Shown here piece after piece: positions 1 through 11,696 of a DNA stretch of 64,000 nt (positions are counted from its first letter, which is position 1; each line of letters begins with the position of its first letter). The DNA lies in contig NC_037092.1 in NCBI RefSeq assembly GCF_002994745.2, positions 74,806,324 to 74,870,323 on the forward strand, read 5' to 3'. This DNA is from Rosa chinensis (taxonomy: Eukaryota; Streptophyta; Magnoliopsida; Rosales; Rosaceae). Under the pieces are notes generated by a model. It did no database searches and had not been told where the DNA came from. It saw only the letters and a list, made by a program, of their open reading frames with translations. A program made the translations under genes and the position numbers.

Positions 1-11
1 TGATGGTGTAC

Positions 12-540
12 CTAGAAACTTTCAAATCTGAATCCGTGTATAGGAGGCAGATGAGTAACCCGGGCAGCAGGGAATAAATCAGACCAAGATGGCATGGCCA
101 CTGCACTATCAAGTCGAATTCTCATGCCCTGACCACGCCAGGTAAACGGAGCACCATGGAAACCTAAGTCCACCAGGTCGCAATGGTTCAACACGTCCCG
201 AAAAGGTTGCATCTGCCCTTCCCTACACACAACTCCACCCTTCTTCTCCGAAGCATGTAGAAGCTCACTCATGTCCCCTATAACCACCCAAGGCAACGAG
301 GAATCAACAGCCAAGTCTTGAAGTAACGTCCAAGTAAGATGTCGATTCGCTGTAACCGGATGACCATAAAGCCCCGTCAGTCTCCATGCAATCCCGGAAC
401 CGTCTGAAGCCTTAACCTCCACATCCACATGGGACAACGACTTCGATCAGAATCGAATATCCAAACCATCAGCCCAAAGAAGTGTCACCCCACCGGATTG
501 ACCTTCGTTGAAAACCGCTTCATAATTTACAAGAACATGT
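12..540 (-). pseudogene. LINE endonuclease-domain fragment
   Basis: Remnant of the apurinic-type endonuclease domain found in ORF2 of plant L1-like non-LTR retrotransposons. Reading the minus strand from about 540, the frame shows SGGVTLLWADG, then GDMSELL (family GDFNE), EKKGG, GFHGAPFTW and RLDSAVA (family RLDRA), ending FPAARVTHL. An in-frame TGA lies at 447-449 and the conserved Asn of GDFNE is Ser, so it is not functional. It runs to the window edge, so any reverse transcriptase part would lie outside. The family is clear from motif order; the exact clade is not. Confidence 0.8.
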
Positions 541-759
541 GGAACAGATCTTGACCAATGGTAAAAAAAAATGCCACTTCAGTTTGAATTAACTTTATGG
601 TTTCCTTCTCAAATTGACACTAACGGTGTCGTTGACTCTTCAATTAAAAAAAAAAAATGCAGTCGTCCTCTATTAACCAAAACAAACGAAATTAATCCTG
701 CTTTCATGAATTGAAACTAAATTCTGTATCTTCTTTCTGAATCTCAATGGCTATGTTGT

Positions 760-812
<53 letters not shown>

Positions 813-1486
813 GCTCTTTCCTGTAATTTTGATTCGATTTGAGCTTTCCTTTAGACATCAATAGGCTAATAGATTATAGATTAATGTTGTTTTCTTTTTC
901 TTGTAATTTTGTTCTGCTCTATGCAATTTGGAGGATTTGCAGCAATGATTTCTATTTTTTATTATTTTTTTTATTTTAGTTGTGGAGGGATTTAGAAAAA
1001 AAGAAATAGGAAGAAGGACAAAAGAATGAAGTTTTGCCTGAGAAGAAAGTTGAGAACAAACCGTGGAAGAAGAAGTGTCCCTTTTTTTTTAGTCTAATGA
1101 AATAAACGTCTGTTTGAGAGGAAAAGCAATAAAAATCCTCTTAGTTGATGTGGCAATTTCTTTGACCATTAGATGACTCAAAAGGTGTAGATTTTATGAA
1201 ATTTAAATAAATTCACAACCCTCTCACTTTAGAGGAGCTGGATCCAAAAAGCTGAATCCCTCCACTTTAGATTATATTAAATATATTCTTAAGTTATAAA
1301 TATCAAGAGTTGAGATCTTCTTATAAGTGTTGGGTCATTTGCACCGTCGGTGAATAGAATAATTTCCAGAATTTAGTGTCCCTTGACTCCCTTCTAATTT
1401 TCTGACATTTATTTCACACATTCAGCATTTAAAACACCATTTTAATAAGTAAACCATTCTTATTGGCAATTACAAATATCAACTTT
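541..1486. other. AT-rich intergenic DNA with (TA)n
   Basis: No gene is seen. There is a pure TA dinucleotide run at 762-803 and several A or T homopolymers. Positions 1291-1370 belong to a dispersed repeat that recurs at 46351-46425 and, inverted, at 47583-47665. Confidence 0.7.
1291..1370 (+). repeat. dispersed repeat with GCACCGTCGGTG palindrome, copy a
   Basis: This stretch contains the series AAATATCAAGAGTTGAGATC, AAGTGTTGGGTCATTTGC and ACCGTCGGTG. The same order occurs at 46351-46425 on this strand and, inverted, at 47583-47665. It looks like the terminal part of a DNA-transposon family, but its own ends are not defined here. Confidence 0.6.
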
Positions 1487-1491
1487 ATCTC

Positions 1492-1714
1492 TGTTTTAGA
1501 GAAACGGGAATTGACAGAAAATCATTGTGTATTCTGATTGATAATAGGGGCCTCTTTATATAGAGGATTACAATGCATAGAATCCGAATCATACAAAGAA
1601 AGGTAATCATACATTGAATAGGAATATGTAGATTCTTCTAATTAAACCATATTACCATTAGGTCAAGTAACATAGAGTTTGGGCCAGACACACAAATAGA
1701 GATTTACTTGAACA
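1492..1714 (-). repeat. 3' LTR of the 1.5-7.9 kb copia element
   Basis: 223 bp, about 91% identical to the copy at 7701-7923. A purine tract immediately upstream in element orientation (plus-strand CTCCCCCTT at 1715-1723) fits the polypurine primer for plus-strand synthesis. Confidence 0.9.
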
Positions 1715-2540
1715 CTCCCCCTTGTGTCACCCAAACGTGGTGCTTCTCTCGTTGCCTCGCTAAAAACCATGCCGAGTAACAAAAACACAGTGGGACAAAA
1801 ATAACCTCGGTCGAAGGGGAAAAAGACCACAACACACCCTTCACGTTTCGAGACCATACATGTAGACACCTCCCCTTGATGTCTGCATCTCCCCCTGATG
1901 ACTAAGGTCATTGGAGTTAGGATAACTTCCCAAACGATGCTACCAACATGTTTCTCGAAAGTGGAATTTAGGCAATGACTTAGTGAGCAAGTCTGTCATA
2001 CTGTCCTCAGATTGAACCTAGTTCACTTTGATTTTGAGGAGAGTCTGTTGTTGCTGATTATCCTTGGTGTTGTCGCTTTTGATGTAGCCTTGCTTCATTT
2101 GTTCAAAACAAGCAGCATTACCCTGAATGCTCGTAGGCTCATCAATGGTAAACTTCAAACCATAATTGTTCGATCATGCGTAATTATGGATCCAATCCAT
2201 AAACATTCACAAACTACTTCGTGAAAAGTAATAATCTATTCATGGTTCGAAGATATAGCGACTAAGGTCTGTTCCGTAGACCTCCAAGATATCACGGTCT
2301 TTACCCATGGTGAACACTTAACCAGTTTGGGAATGACTTTTGTATGGGTTAGAGAGATACCCAAAATCAGCAAAACCTTCCAAAACACATGTCGTTTTGG
2401 GATGGGGATAGTGGACGCAGGCCAGTGTTGGCGGCATTCCTGGTTTGTGATGTGTTCGAATCCATCATGTCTCTGTAGGGATAGAACAAGCCCATATCAA
2501 TCTTACATCTCAAGTACCGAAAGATATCTTTTACACTAAT

Positions 2541-3500
2541 CTAATGGCGTCGTGTTGGCGCAAAGCTAAATCTAGCTAACAAGTTCACAACATATGAGAT
2601 GTCCGGTCTTGTGCATTGGAGTAAGTATAATAATGAGCCTATTGTACTCATGTAAGATACTTCTGCCTTTAGCACATCTTTGCCATCATCCTTCAGACGA
2701 AGAGGATCTTTTTCAGGATCAAGACTACGAACGATCATGGGGGTGCTTGAAGGCTTGACCTTGTCAAAATGCTTAAACATCTATCAACACGATGCTCAAG
2801 TTTCAAACTGAGATATAATCGTGTTCTCCCAAAATCCTTCATCTCAAACTTGGATTTCTAATGTTCAGCGGTTTCCCTTAACTCTTTAAGGGCTTTCAGT
2901 GAATATCATGTCCAACATGAACCGCGATAGAATCCAAAACTTGTTATGGAAACGCGCAGGTATATCCCTTCCCAATCCAGTAGTCACTTTAGTGAGCGTT
3001 TCAACCTCTTTGTAAACACGTTCCGTGGTCTAGAGCCACTTGACTTGGGTAAATGAAGTTCACCATGAACCTTCACGTATATTCCGTATCTAGATCCCCA
3101 TAGAGATACGTAGTGACCACATTTGTAAGCTGCATAATCAGTTATTCGGAAACTACCAAACTGACAGGGTAGTGGAGTGCAATGACATCCATTACGAGAT
3201 AATATGTCTCATCATAGTCGATTCCAGGGTGTTTTGTGAGAAGCCTTGTGCCATAAGGCAAAATTGTCATCTCTTTTTCTCACCACGCTTTCTAACGAAG
3301 ACCCATTAGTCAATAGGTTTTATGTTTGGAAGTGTTGGCATCACTGGCTCAAAAACCTTCCTCTTCGTTAGAGAATCCAACGTAAACTGGATCGCATCTT
3401 TCCATTTAGGCCAAATTTCTGTACATTGGCATTCATTCATCAACGGAGTGTGGTTCAATATCATCGAACTCAACAAACTCATGCGCAATGAAATGCGCAA
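2541..3500 (-). pseudogene. copia reverse transcriptase remnants
   Basis: On the minus strand 3500-3306 has WPKWKDAIQFTLDSLTKRKV, the start of the copia RT region. At 2780-2541 comes KVKPSSTPMIVRSL, then SYMSTIGSLLYLLQCTRPDI, the conserved RT to RNase H junction. The stretch between has no long frame. Stops and frameshifts make it non-coding now. Confidence 0.8.
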
Positions 3501-4249
3501 CTACATCATCAATTATGATGGAGTTTTTATCCCACGTCTCATGTACACTAATGTAATTTTCATAGAGCTCTACATTCTCAAGAATAGATTCTGACGTTGA
3601 GGCGTCCCCCAATGATAACCATAATCTGGAAGATTCTCATGAGACGGATTTTGAGTGTCGATGATCAAAGGATTGGAATGTGCCAAAGTATCATTCGAAC
3701 TCACGGGCCTCCCACGCATCCTAGTTGGGGCCATGGCCTATAACGCCAGAGTGCCACTCTCTTTGGTGTTGGTGCCATGCCTACCTCCGTTGTAGGGTCT
3801 CGCTACGTCCTCTCATAGGGACGTAGTTCCTTGCAGGCATATTTGCAGCAGATGTGTAATCTCGTCACTTTAGTAAGGATCGAGATGAGACATAGTGGGG
3901 ACAGGCCACGACAATTCCTGTCATTCCTACAAAACATTTGTGTTCTTATCACCCCCTAACGACGGGAAAACTGTCTCATCAAAGTGACATCCGCAAATCT
4001 AGCGGTAAGGAGATCGCCATGCAAGGGCATTAAGTGGCAGAAAATTGTTGGAGTCTCAAATCCAACTGAGTTGCCCATTCGTCTATAAGGACCGATTATA
4101 GAGCGTTGTGGCGGCTTAATTGACACATAAATGGCACACTCAAATATGCGTAAGTACGATATTTGTACCCAGTCACTAGCTGTAACGCAGAGGTAGATTT
4201 AGTGGCAATGGGTCATAGACGAATTAGCATAGCTGCATGCGATATTGCA

Positions 4250-5125
4250 TCACTCTAAGTAGATATAAGGAAATTGGTGCGCATTACCAATGTCCGAATT
4301 ACCATCATAGTCATTCCCGCGAGACCATTTGGGTGTGTTCATAGGAATATAATGTCCAACATTAGTCCTAATGCAATAACCATCGAAAGTCTTCGATGTA
4401 AACTCTCTAGCATCGTTAAGTCCAATTAACGGAATAGGATGATCCAGGGAGTGAGCCCGTCGTTGTATGATATGTGCTAGGAATGTAGTATAAGCAGCAT
4501 TACAAGTGGACAATGGCACAACACATGATCAACGTGTTTGCGTGTCAACCAATATCATGAGATATTTAAACGTCCGCAAGTTGGTTGAACTAGTCCACAG
4601 AATCCCCATGGATTCTATGTAAGAACATAATGAGTATTTTCATATCCTTTGCATAGGAATGTCTTAGTCCTAATTTCCCTAAGGAACGGGCTTTGTAAAA
4701 CGAGCGAGTGGCTTTAGAAGCAACCAATGAGAATTTTGGTTAGGCCTGAGCGTCTGAAATGCTATTTGAAGTAAGTTGGTGATTACAGCATCACCTGCAG
4801 CGCCATCACCATGATGGACGCCATCCATGGCGTCATGGATGGGGACTATGCCAGCCCTAGGCTGGTAGTGGACGGAGGCGATGCCCTAGGCAGCAGCGTC
4901 GGTCACACTTAGTCCAGGAATCAACTTTTGATTCATGCTTCATTTCGCTCGAGAGCAAGGATGTCCATGTGAAGTCTTTAGTAGACGGATCATCATATTA
5001 TGACCAGGATGACCTATCATGTCGTGACAAAGCCAATATGTATCTAAATCCAAGAGATCTTCTCTCATAACTTTATTGGATTTAATAGCTCGAATAGTGA
5101 CATAGCGTCCACTAGAGAGACACAT
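4250..5125 (-). pseudogene. copia pre-integrase and integrase remnants
   Basis: At 5125-4940 (minus) CHDMIGHPGHNMMIRLLKTS matches the GAG_pre-integrase zinc-binding region. At 4519-4250 HIIQRRAHSLDHPI and NDAREFTSKTFDGYC match the integrase core around its second catalytic Asp; the usual Gly of NAGEF is Arg here. No continuous frame connects the parts. Confidence 0.75.
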
Positions 5126-5859
5126 AAACTTCTCTAAGATGCGTCTTTGTTCACAATCATTAGAGGTATTGCAAATGAACTCATTTCCGTTCTCTACACG
5201 TGTTTTCGCATGGAATCCGTTGGCTATTCATAGGTGCAATTTGCCCTAGGAGCGTATAGAGTTTCTGTGACAGTAATAAATGTGCCATTTGGCAAGGGGA
5301 ACTTGGGCTATTCCATGTTCTTGAATTAATACCGATGGCCCAGCGATCGTAGTCACAAAGTCATAAACTCATAATCAAAATGGAATCATATTGAAAAAAA
5401 CTCGAAATTTCATTCATAAGCCAACGGAGTTACATCATTGTCTGTATGACCAAAGAAAATCTAATCCAAAAAATTATCTAATGCAAAACAATGGTAGTCG
5501 TCTAAACTTCTTTCGGTAATTCAAAAATAAATATGACCAGGTGAGTAAAGAGATGTTGGTGGAGCAAGGCTCACTTAAGTACCACTAATCTCAGAACCTT
5601 CTTAGACATCACACTTACTTTGGGTGAGCCTACTTTGAAGAAAGACTAAACCATTGACATCTACTACAAAATATATGGCAATTGCCTATTACATCTCTTG
5701 GAAAAATAAAGACTTAGACAAAATTGGTGATCTATTGATCCCAGCCAGATTTGTAGTCTTCAACCCTTCACTCTAGATCATCTTCTTGATCTTCTTGTTC
5801 CACATAGTGAGCTTCTCTTGCTTCACAATATCTTTTGTAGGCGGTGACAATTTCTTCAC

Positions 5860-6820
5860 GAGCTCTATAAATGTGTACCCAATGACCAGATACTCCACAT
5901 CGAGAACATACATCTCTTTGCTCAGACTTCATTGATTGAGGCGCTTTGAAAGAGTCATTTAGATAGCTCTTAGTGTTAGTGGCGCCACCAACATGGCCAG
6001 AGATGTTGTCTCCCTCTTTCTTTCCATGTTGACCTCTTCGGTTCCGTGTTCACCTATTTTGGCGGTTACCTTCCCAAGTAGAGCGATTATATGGACCAGA
6101 ACGTCCAGAAGTATCCCTAAGATTAGGGTTTCACTCTTGGCGTCCTCTCTTAGGGGCGCGACTATAATTGGACTCCGGAATATGCTCTGCTTCCACGGAT
6201 CTCAAATTATAGTTCTTCACAAGGATGTTGTCATGCTTTTTAGCGATATTCATAGCTAAAATGAGCTTATGAAACCTTGTGATCCGTCCTGCAGTAACAT
6301 CGATTTGATAGTTCTTAGCAACCATCAATGCAAAGACAGGGAAGGTAGAGAGAGTCTTCTCAATCAACATCGCATATGTGATCCCTTTACCACAGAACTC
6401 CATTAAGGATTAAATGCAAAGTACTTCCGAGTTGTAGTCAAGAACTGACTTGGAATCACAGAAGTGGAGGCTATGTCATCTCACTTCTAGGTCAGGAAGC
6501 AGGGAGTTACGGAGTCACCAAATCTTTCTTTGAGTAAGACCCACAGCCTTCTGGGTTTTTCTTCATTCATACACTCGTACTGGAGCGAATCATCCATATG
6601 ACGAGTCATTAAGATGGTGGCTTTTGCCTTATTTGCCTATAAGGCTTCTCTATTTGCTTCCAAAACTTGAGCTTGCTCAACAGTTAGCACGTCCTGGCTA
6701 GGCTCGAGAATCGTATCCAGGATTTCATCAGCCTTGAGATGCTGGCGGACATCACCAACCCACTTGTGATATCCAGAGCTAGTTGTTCCCAATGGAGCAA
6801 AGTCCAATTTGTTCAGGTTA
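5860..6820 (-). pseudogene. copia gag remnant with broken zinc knuckle
   Basis: Gag starts near 6820 with MSNLNKLDFAPLGTTSSGYH and continues with KADEILDTILEPSQDVLT, typical of copia UBN2-type gag. Further downstream at 6403-6131 come FPVFALMVAKNYQIDVTAGR and a basic end. A zinc knuckle is visible around 5870-5915 as CSRCGVSGHWVHIY. It has CX2CX4H, but the fourth ligand is Tyr (TAT) where Cys (TGT) is expected. Confidence 0.75.
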
Positions 6821-6829
6821 CTCATCCTG

Positions 6830-7700
6830 AAGGAGAACAAGAAAAAAAGGGTTAGTTTTTTAGCGTAAAAGGCTACCACAAAAACATATAAAATTTCTGA
6901 GCGTAGTCGCTTCCAAGAAATTAGGAATTTTTTAGCATAATCGCTTTCAAGAAATTCAATTCCAAGAGGTATTGGATTAGATCGAAACAATGATGTTTGT
7001 GGTCGATCGTTTCATCTCAACAAACTCTAAGTTTGGAGGAATCTACAAGCTAGAAACTTGGAGTGAGCACGAACCCCCATAGTTCGGCTTTTGGTCTCCC
7101 CTATGAAGAAGAAAAGGGGGGTAGAAGAAGGGAGGTTGCAAGTCCCTGAGAAGAAGAAGAGAAAAGAATAAAAACTTCAAAAAACAGGAACTTTTAGAAA
7201 AGTTTACCTCTTAGGATTGCAGAATGTATTTGGTCCTTGTCGTAGGATTTGGAGACGAGCTTCAGTCCTAGTGCAAGCAAGCAGACTTGTAGGATTGCAG
7301 CGTGGTCGCGGAGTCACAGGGGTGGCGGAATCGAGGGGTCGCCGGTTCGCAGATTCGCAAGGCAGCAGGTTCGCGGAGTCGCACTGGTGGAGGTTTGCGG
7401 AGTCGAGGTCGCAGATTCGTGAGGTCTCGAGGATGCTGCCGAGATGTCGTGGGGCCGCGAGGATGTTGCGAAGATGCCGCGAGCGTGGGCGGGGAAAGGC
7501 GAGTGTTCGAGGGGAAAGCCGAGTGTTCGCGGGGGTAGAAGGCAAGGAGGGCTTGTGGGCGCTGCAGGGGCGGCAAGGCTAACCTGGTAGGGTTAGCATT
7601 GAGTTGCAATGCGGGGGTTGCGGGGGCAGTGATAGCACCGGCAAGGCTAATCTGGTGAAGTATTTTTTGGCTTTTAGGGTTAGGGCTCGTGCTGATAACT
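6830..7700 (-). other. copia 5' leader, GC-rich
   Basis: Untranslated leader between the 5' LTR and gag. Positions 7290-7560 are GC-rich with many imperfect short repeats of the type GTTCGCGGAGTCGC. The long frames seen there on both strands come from this low-complexity composition, and one runs into the LTR, so they are not accepted as genes. Next to the LTR the minus strand reads AGTTATCAGCACGAGCC, the candidate primer-binding site, which is not the usual TGGTATCAGAGC. Confidence 0.55.
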
Positions 7701-7923
7701 TGTTTTAGAGAAACGGGAATTGAGAGAAAAACGTTGTATATTCTCATTGATAATGGGGGTCTGTTTATATAGAGGATTACAATGCATAGAATCCGAATCA
7801 TACAAGAAAAGGTAATCATACATTGAATAGGAATATCTAGATTCTTCTAATTAAATCCTATTACTACTAGATCAAGTAACCTAGAGTTTGAGCCAGACAC
7901 ACAAATAGAGATTTACTTGAGCA
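7701..7923 (-). repeat. 5' LTR of the 1.5-7.9 kb copia element
   Basis: 223 bp, the partner of 1492-1714. It contains TTTATATAGAGG-type sequence suited to an LTR TATA box. It differs from its partner at about 19 of 223 sites by eye. Confidence 0.9.
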
Positions 7924-7928
7924 GTCTC

Positions 7929-9505
7929 AACTATTTCTTTCTTATTACTTTTCCGTTGCTACCTATCAGTGTTGTGGGAATCCCAACAAAGTAATAGCTT
8001 TCCCATGAATTTCAATCCCCAACCCAAACCAGACCTATTAGGGACAACAAATATAACTTTAGACTTAACTACTCTAAGTTACCTTTTAATTTTCTGAGTA
8101 ATCATTCAGCTGGATATCAACCACTATTATGGTATTCATTTCTAAATTAAAATCTCTTCATCTACTCCAATAACGTCCAAGTAATTAATATTTACTGTAG
8201 TCTCTGACTTGATAATGTCCTAAAAAGATTAAATCGTGAATCGAATTTTTGAATTCTCACAAGTTAACCTACAGTGTCAATGTGATTATTTGGAGGCAGT
8301 ATGCAAGCCAAATATTTCTTTTTGAAATTAAGAGAAAAGCTCAAATAGAACCCAAAAGACTAAAGTCAATGGAAAAACGAAACCACAAAGAGGGAGCTTA
8401 AAATGACAGAAATTGGAATGGGTTCACAAGCATATTACCTCAACAATTGCTATAGCATTTAGTAGCCATACACAGACAATAAAAGGCAAATTATTCTGCC
8501 AAAATTCATCTTCCTAATTAATTATATGTAATCTCATAAAAGACACAATAACAACAAATTTTGTATTGAATTCATCTTCCTAATTAATTATATTTAATCT
8601 CATAAAAGACTCAATAACAACAAATTTTGTATTGCCTATCCAGCATTTCCAATTATGTTCAAGATTTTTTTTTTCTTTCTTGGAAGGTAAAAACCAAAGG
8701 AGTTCATAATTTCATATACACATATCGGACTTTATATTTCATATATTGATACAAAAATCATTTGTGAATTGAAGTAAATTTCTCACAAAAACACAAATGA
8801 CACTTCTTTACTCACATTGTACGCTTACATAACCCTTTTTGTTACGAAAGTGTCGTTTACATCATTTTTTACTAAAATACATATTTCATCGATCATAAGA
8901 ATGTTTAAGTGCCATTTATTCATCAAGGGTGGGACTGGGGTGGGGTTTTTTTTTTTTTTTTTTTTTTTTTAAGTGCCATTTATTCATGATTTTCTCTTCT
9001 ATATTTTGTGTTTTCAGAGCAATGAAAAATTCCTAATAAATGAACCAGATATAAAAGTGGTAAGGGATGGATCTGTCTTTCCAGCACAATACCGCCAAAA
9101 AGGAACAACATTTTCAGGGCTGCCCAAATTTCTATTCTTAATTTTATCCAACTTTCAAATAATTTTTGGTAATAGAATTGATTTACGTTTAATAACAAAC
9201 CCACTAATCTCTCCCCCCAATTCTTACTACTTTTGTACAATAGAGGAAGCTCAGGAGTTACAGCCTCAACCAATTCTCAACCGCTGGATCAACCTCCAGA
9301 TCAACGGCTATTAATCCGTGTGGCTCATTACAAGGCTTAGTTCAAACTTATGTCCCCAGCTCTGGTATGGTGTATGTCTCTCTCTCTCTCTCTCTCTCTC
9401 AGAGAAACAACCAAACAAACCCACAAAAACCTCCCCTGGAGTAATTCAAGCCTGAATTTTTTCCTTTTTCCTCTAATCAATTTCCTTGAACCTTCCAGTC
9501 CAAAC
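7929..9505. other. intergenic and probable promoter/5' UTR of the MYB gene
   Basis: No coding sequence is seen. It includes a 66-bp tandem duplication (8504-8634) and a T homopolymer near 8947-8970. A GATATAAAAG box sits at about 9049-9058. A CT dinucleotide stretch at about 9377-9400 is typical of plant 5' UTRs. Whether the 9049 box is the working TATA is uncertain. Confidence 0.5.
8504..8634. repeat. 66-bp tandem duplication
   Basis: Units 8504-8569 and 8570-8634 both begin ATTCATCTTCCTAATTAATT and end AACAAATTTTGTATTG. They differ at only two bases, so the duplication is recent. Confidence 0.9.
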
Positions 9506-11696
9506 ATGGAAGGAGAAGATGGTGCTGCTTCTGATCATCTTCACCATCATCATGGTGTTTATGGGTTTCAAAACAATCACATACAAACTCCTCATCAGCA
9601 TCACAACCAACTCTTCAGGCCTGGTCCTCCGTTGAAAGCCATAGACAGGTTCCTGTGGTCTCAAAACAATGCAAAGAACAAAGAGAGACTCGTCTCCTCA
9701 AATGGGTTTTCCTCATTTGGTGGTGCAATGGGTGATCTGCAGGCTTGTTCGAATTGGCCGCCGAGTAGTCTCAGAGAGGCTAGCTTGGATGAACTGCTTT
9801 TTCTTGATCATGGTGAGGCCATGACTTGGCCTCCAGAGAAAATTCAAAACCCTAACATGGGGTTCAAAGAAGATCAAGTGAAGGTGGGTTCTAAAGGGGT
9901 GGGAAAGAAAGCTAAAAAGGGTTCATCTGTGCCTTTAATCAAAGGACAGTGGACAGATGAAGAAGACAGGTAAAATTGCATTTACACAATGTTTTAACCC
10001 ATGCCGTTTTTTGTTTATCTGTAAATGTTGATGTAGAATGAGTCTTGTCTGTTTTTGTTTCAAATATTACAGAAAACTGATGAGATTGGTGAAGCAATAT
10101 GGAGTGAGGAAATGGGCACAGATAGCTGAGAAGCTTGTGGGTAGAGCTGGGAAGCAATGTAGAGAAAGGTGGCATAATCATTTGCGCCCTGATATCAAGG
10201 TTTGTTCTTAATCTTTTATGATGTTGTTATAAATTTCATTCTCACAATTGTTTTTCTAAAATCTATGAACTAATTAAAACCTTTGGGATTAGTTCTTAGA
10301 TTTTTTTGGTATAATTAATTGGTTACTAGCTAGTTCGTAGTCTATTAGGATAAATCTATGCTCTAAGTCCGCGAAGTCAACTGGGCAAATATAGATTGTG
10401 AACATTATAAGGATCTATGGTTATATCTAAAGAGATTTTTCTCTCTTTCCATTTGGGTAAGTCAAATTTCATAATGTAAAACTAGGGTTTATATTGTTCA
10501 TTCCCTCTTATATCTTCAAAGTTTCATACAATTTGTAATTAAATAATGTTTTTTGTAACTCAACTTTCCTAGGGTTCTTTTACAAATTTTCCTAGGGTTT
10601 TTTTATTAATTTGAACAGTACAAAATTATAGAAATTGATTGCATAATTTGGGTTTCCCTTAGCTTAACTGTAGAGTGAGATCAATTAAATATATGCCAAT
10701 TTCTTCTTGGTTGTTGTTGTTTTTTTTTTGTGGCCTCAGAAAGATAGCTGGACTGAAGAGGAAGAGAAGATATTAGTAGAAGCTCATGCTGAGGTTGGGA
10801 ACCGTTGGGCAGAGATTGCCAAACGCATTCCGGGAAGAACCGAAAATGCCATAAAGAATCATTGGAATGCTACAAAAAGGAGGCAGAATTCAAGGAGAAA
10901 GAACAAACAGACAGATGCCAAAAATGGATCATCATCATCAAATAAGCCTCCTCAACCTTCCATACTTCAAAACTACATAAGAAGCAAGAATTTCAATAAC
11001 AAAGCCAACAACAACTCTTCTTCCAATGTTACCCCTACCCCAAGCAATATCAGCACCACTACCCCTACCAGCTCCTCCACTCTCACCCAGGACGAACCTT
11101 CAAAAATCCCCTTCAACATTTTTCTCTCGGACCCATCGGACTTATCTAGTTGTGAACACTCTCCATTGAACATTACAGCTGATTCCTACAGTGATGAGGA
11201 ACTTCTCTTCATGCAGAACTTCTTCAACAACAACAATAATGTTCACAATCATAATCAGCAGCAGCAGCCATTACCCATCGACAATTACAATAATGGCCTT
11301 ACTGCAAATCCAATGGATTCTACTGATTGGTTTGTCACTTCAACTCCAAAACCAAACATGTACACCAACAGAAACTTCCAAGCAGCTGTTCACAATGTAG
11401 AATCTCACATAGGGAATTCTACAGAAGACCCGCGATCCATTAATCCCCCTACTACCCATCCCAGTTCTGATCTCTACCTCTCTTACCTCTTAAATGGAGG
11501 AGCCAGTTCATCATCATCTTCCGCGAATCATGATCATCATATGGGTAATTACTATAACATGAACATTGATTTGGTGATTCATCAACATCAAGCAGCTTCT
11601 GCAACTGAAAGGAGAGAGATGGATCTGATTGAGATGGTTTCTTCTTCGTCTTCTTCTCAGTTTGCTCAAGGTACCAACACTACTAGCTTCTATTGA
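9506..11696 (+). CDS. R2R3-MYB transcription factor, MYB98/MYB119/MYB118-type
   Basis: Nuclear DNA-binding transcription factor. Exons are 9506-9969, 10073-10199 and 10740-11696, all with GT..AG borders, giving 515 residues. R2 covers about residues 146-196 ([31 protein letters not shown]) and R3 about 198-247 ([30 protein letters not shown]). Both introns fall inside or between the repeats, as in plant R2R3 genes. A long N-terminal extension before the repeats and a Trp at the start of R3 mark the clade with Arabidopsis MYB98, MYB64, MYB119, MYB115 and MYB118. That clade acts in the female gametophyte, embryo and endosperm; the role here is inferred. The C-terminus is rich in Asn, Ser and His. 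The frame is open to 9350, but ATG 9506 is preferred because the upstream codons are a CT-repeat 5' UTR. Which paralogue this is cannot be told by eye. Confidence 0.93.

Larger units (their letters stand above)
1492..7923 (-). mobile_element. degenerate Ty1/copia LTR retrotransposon, full length
   Basis: Two 223-bp direct repeats, 1492-1714 and 7701-7923, bound the element. Both run TGTTTTAGAG to TTACTTGA(A/G)CA and differ at about 19 positions. Candidate 5-bp TSDs are ATCTC (1487-1491) and GTCTC (7924-7928), one mismatch. Internal coding sequence reads on the minus strand: gag near 6.8-5.9 kb, pre-integrase near 5.1 kb, integrase near 4.5 kb, reverse transcriptase from about 3.5 to 2.5 kb, in copia order. 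A purine tract (AAGGGGGAG on the minus strand) abuts the 3' LTR at 1715. All frames are riddled with stops and shifts, so this is an old, dead copy. Confidence 0.9.

Noticed and set aside
7204..7819. Overlapping open frames of 113-183 codons on both strands
   Set aside because: They lie in the GC-rich repeat-filled copia leader, and the longest crosses into the 5' LTR; no domain is visible.
9350..9505. Upstream in-frame ATG for the MYB gene
   Set aside because: The added 52 codons translate a CT microsatellite typical of a 5' UTR, and ATG 9506 begins the plausible N-terminus.
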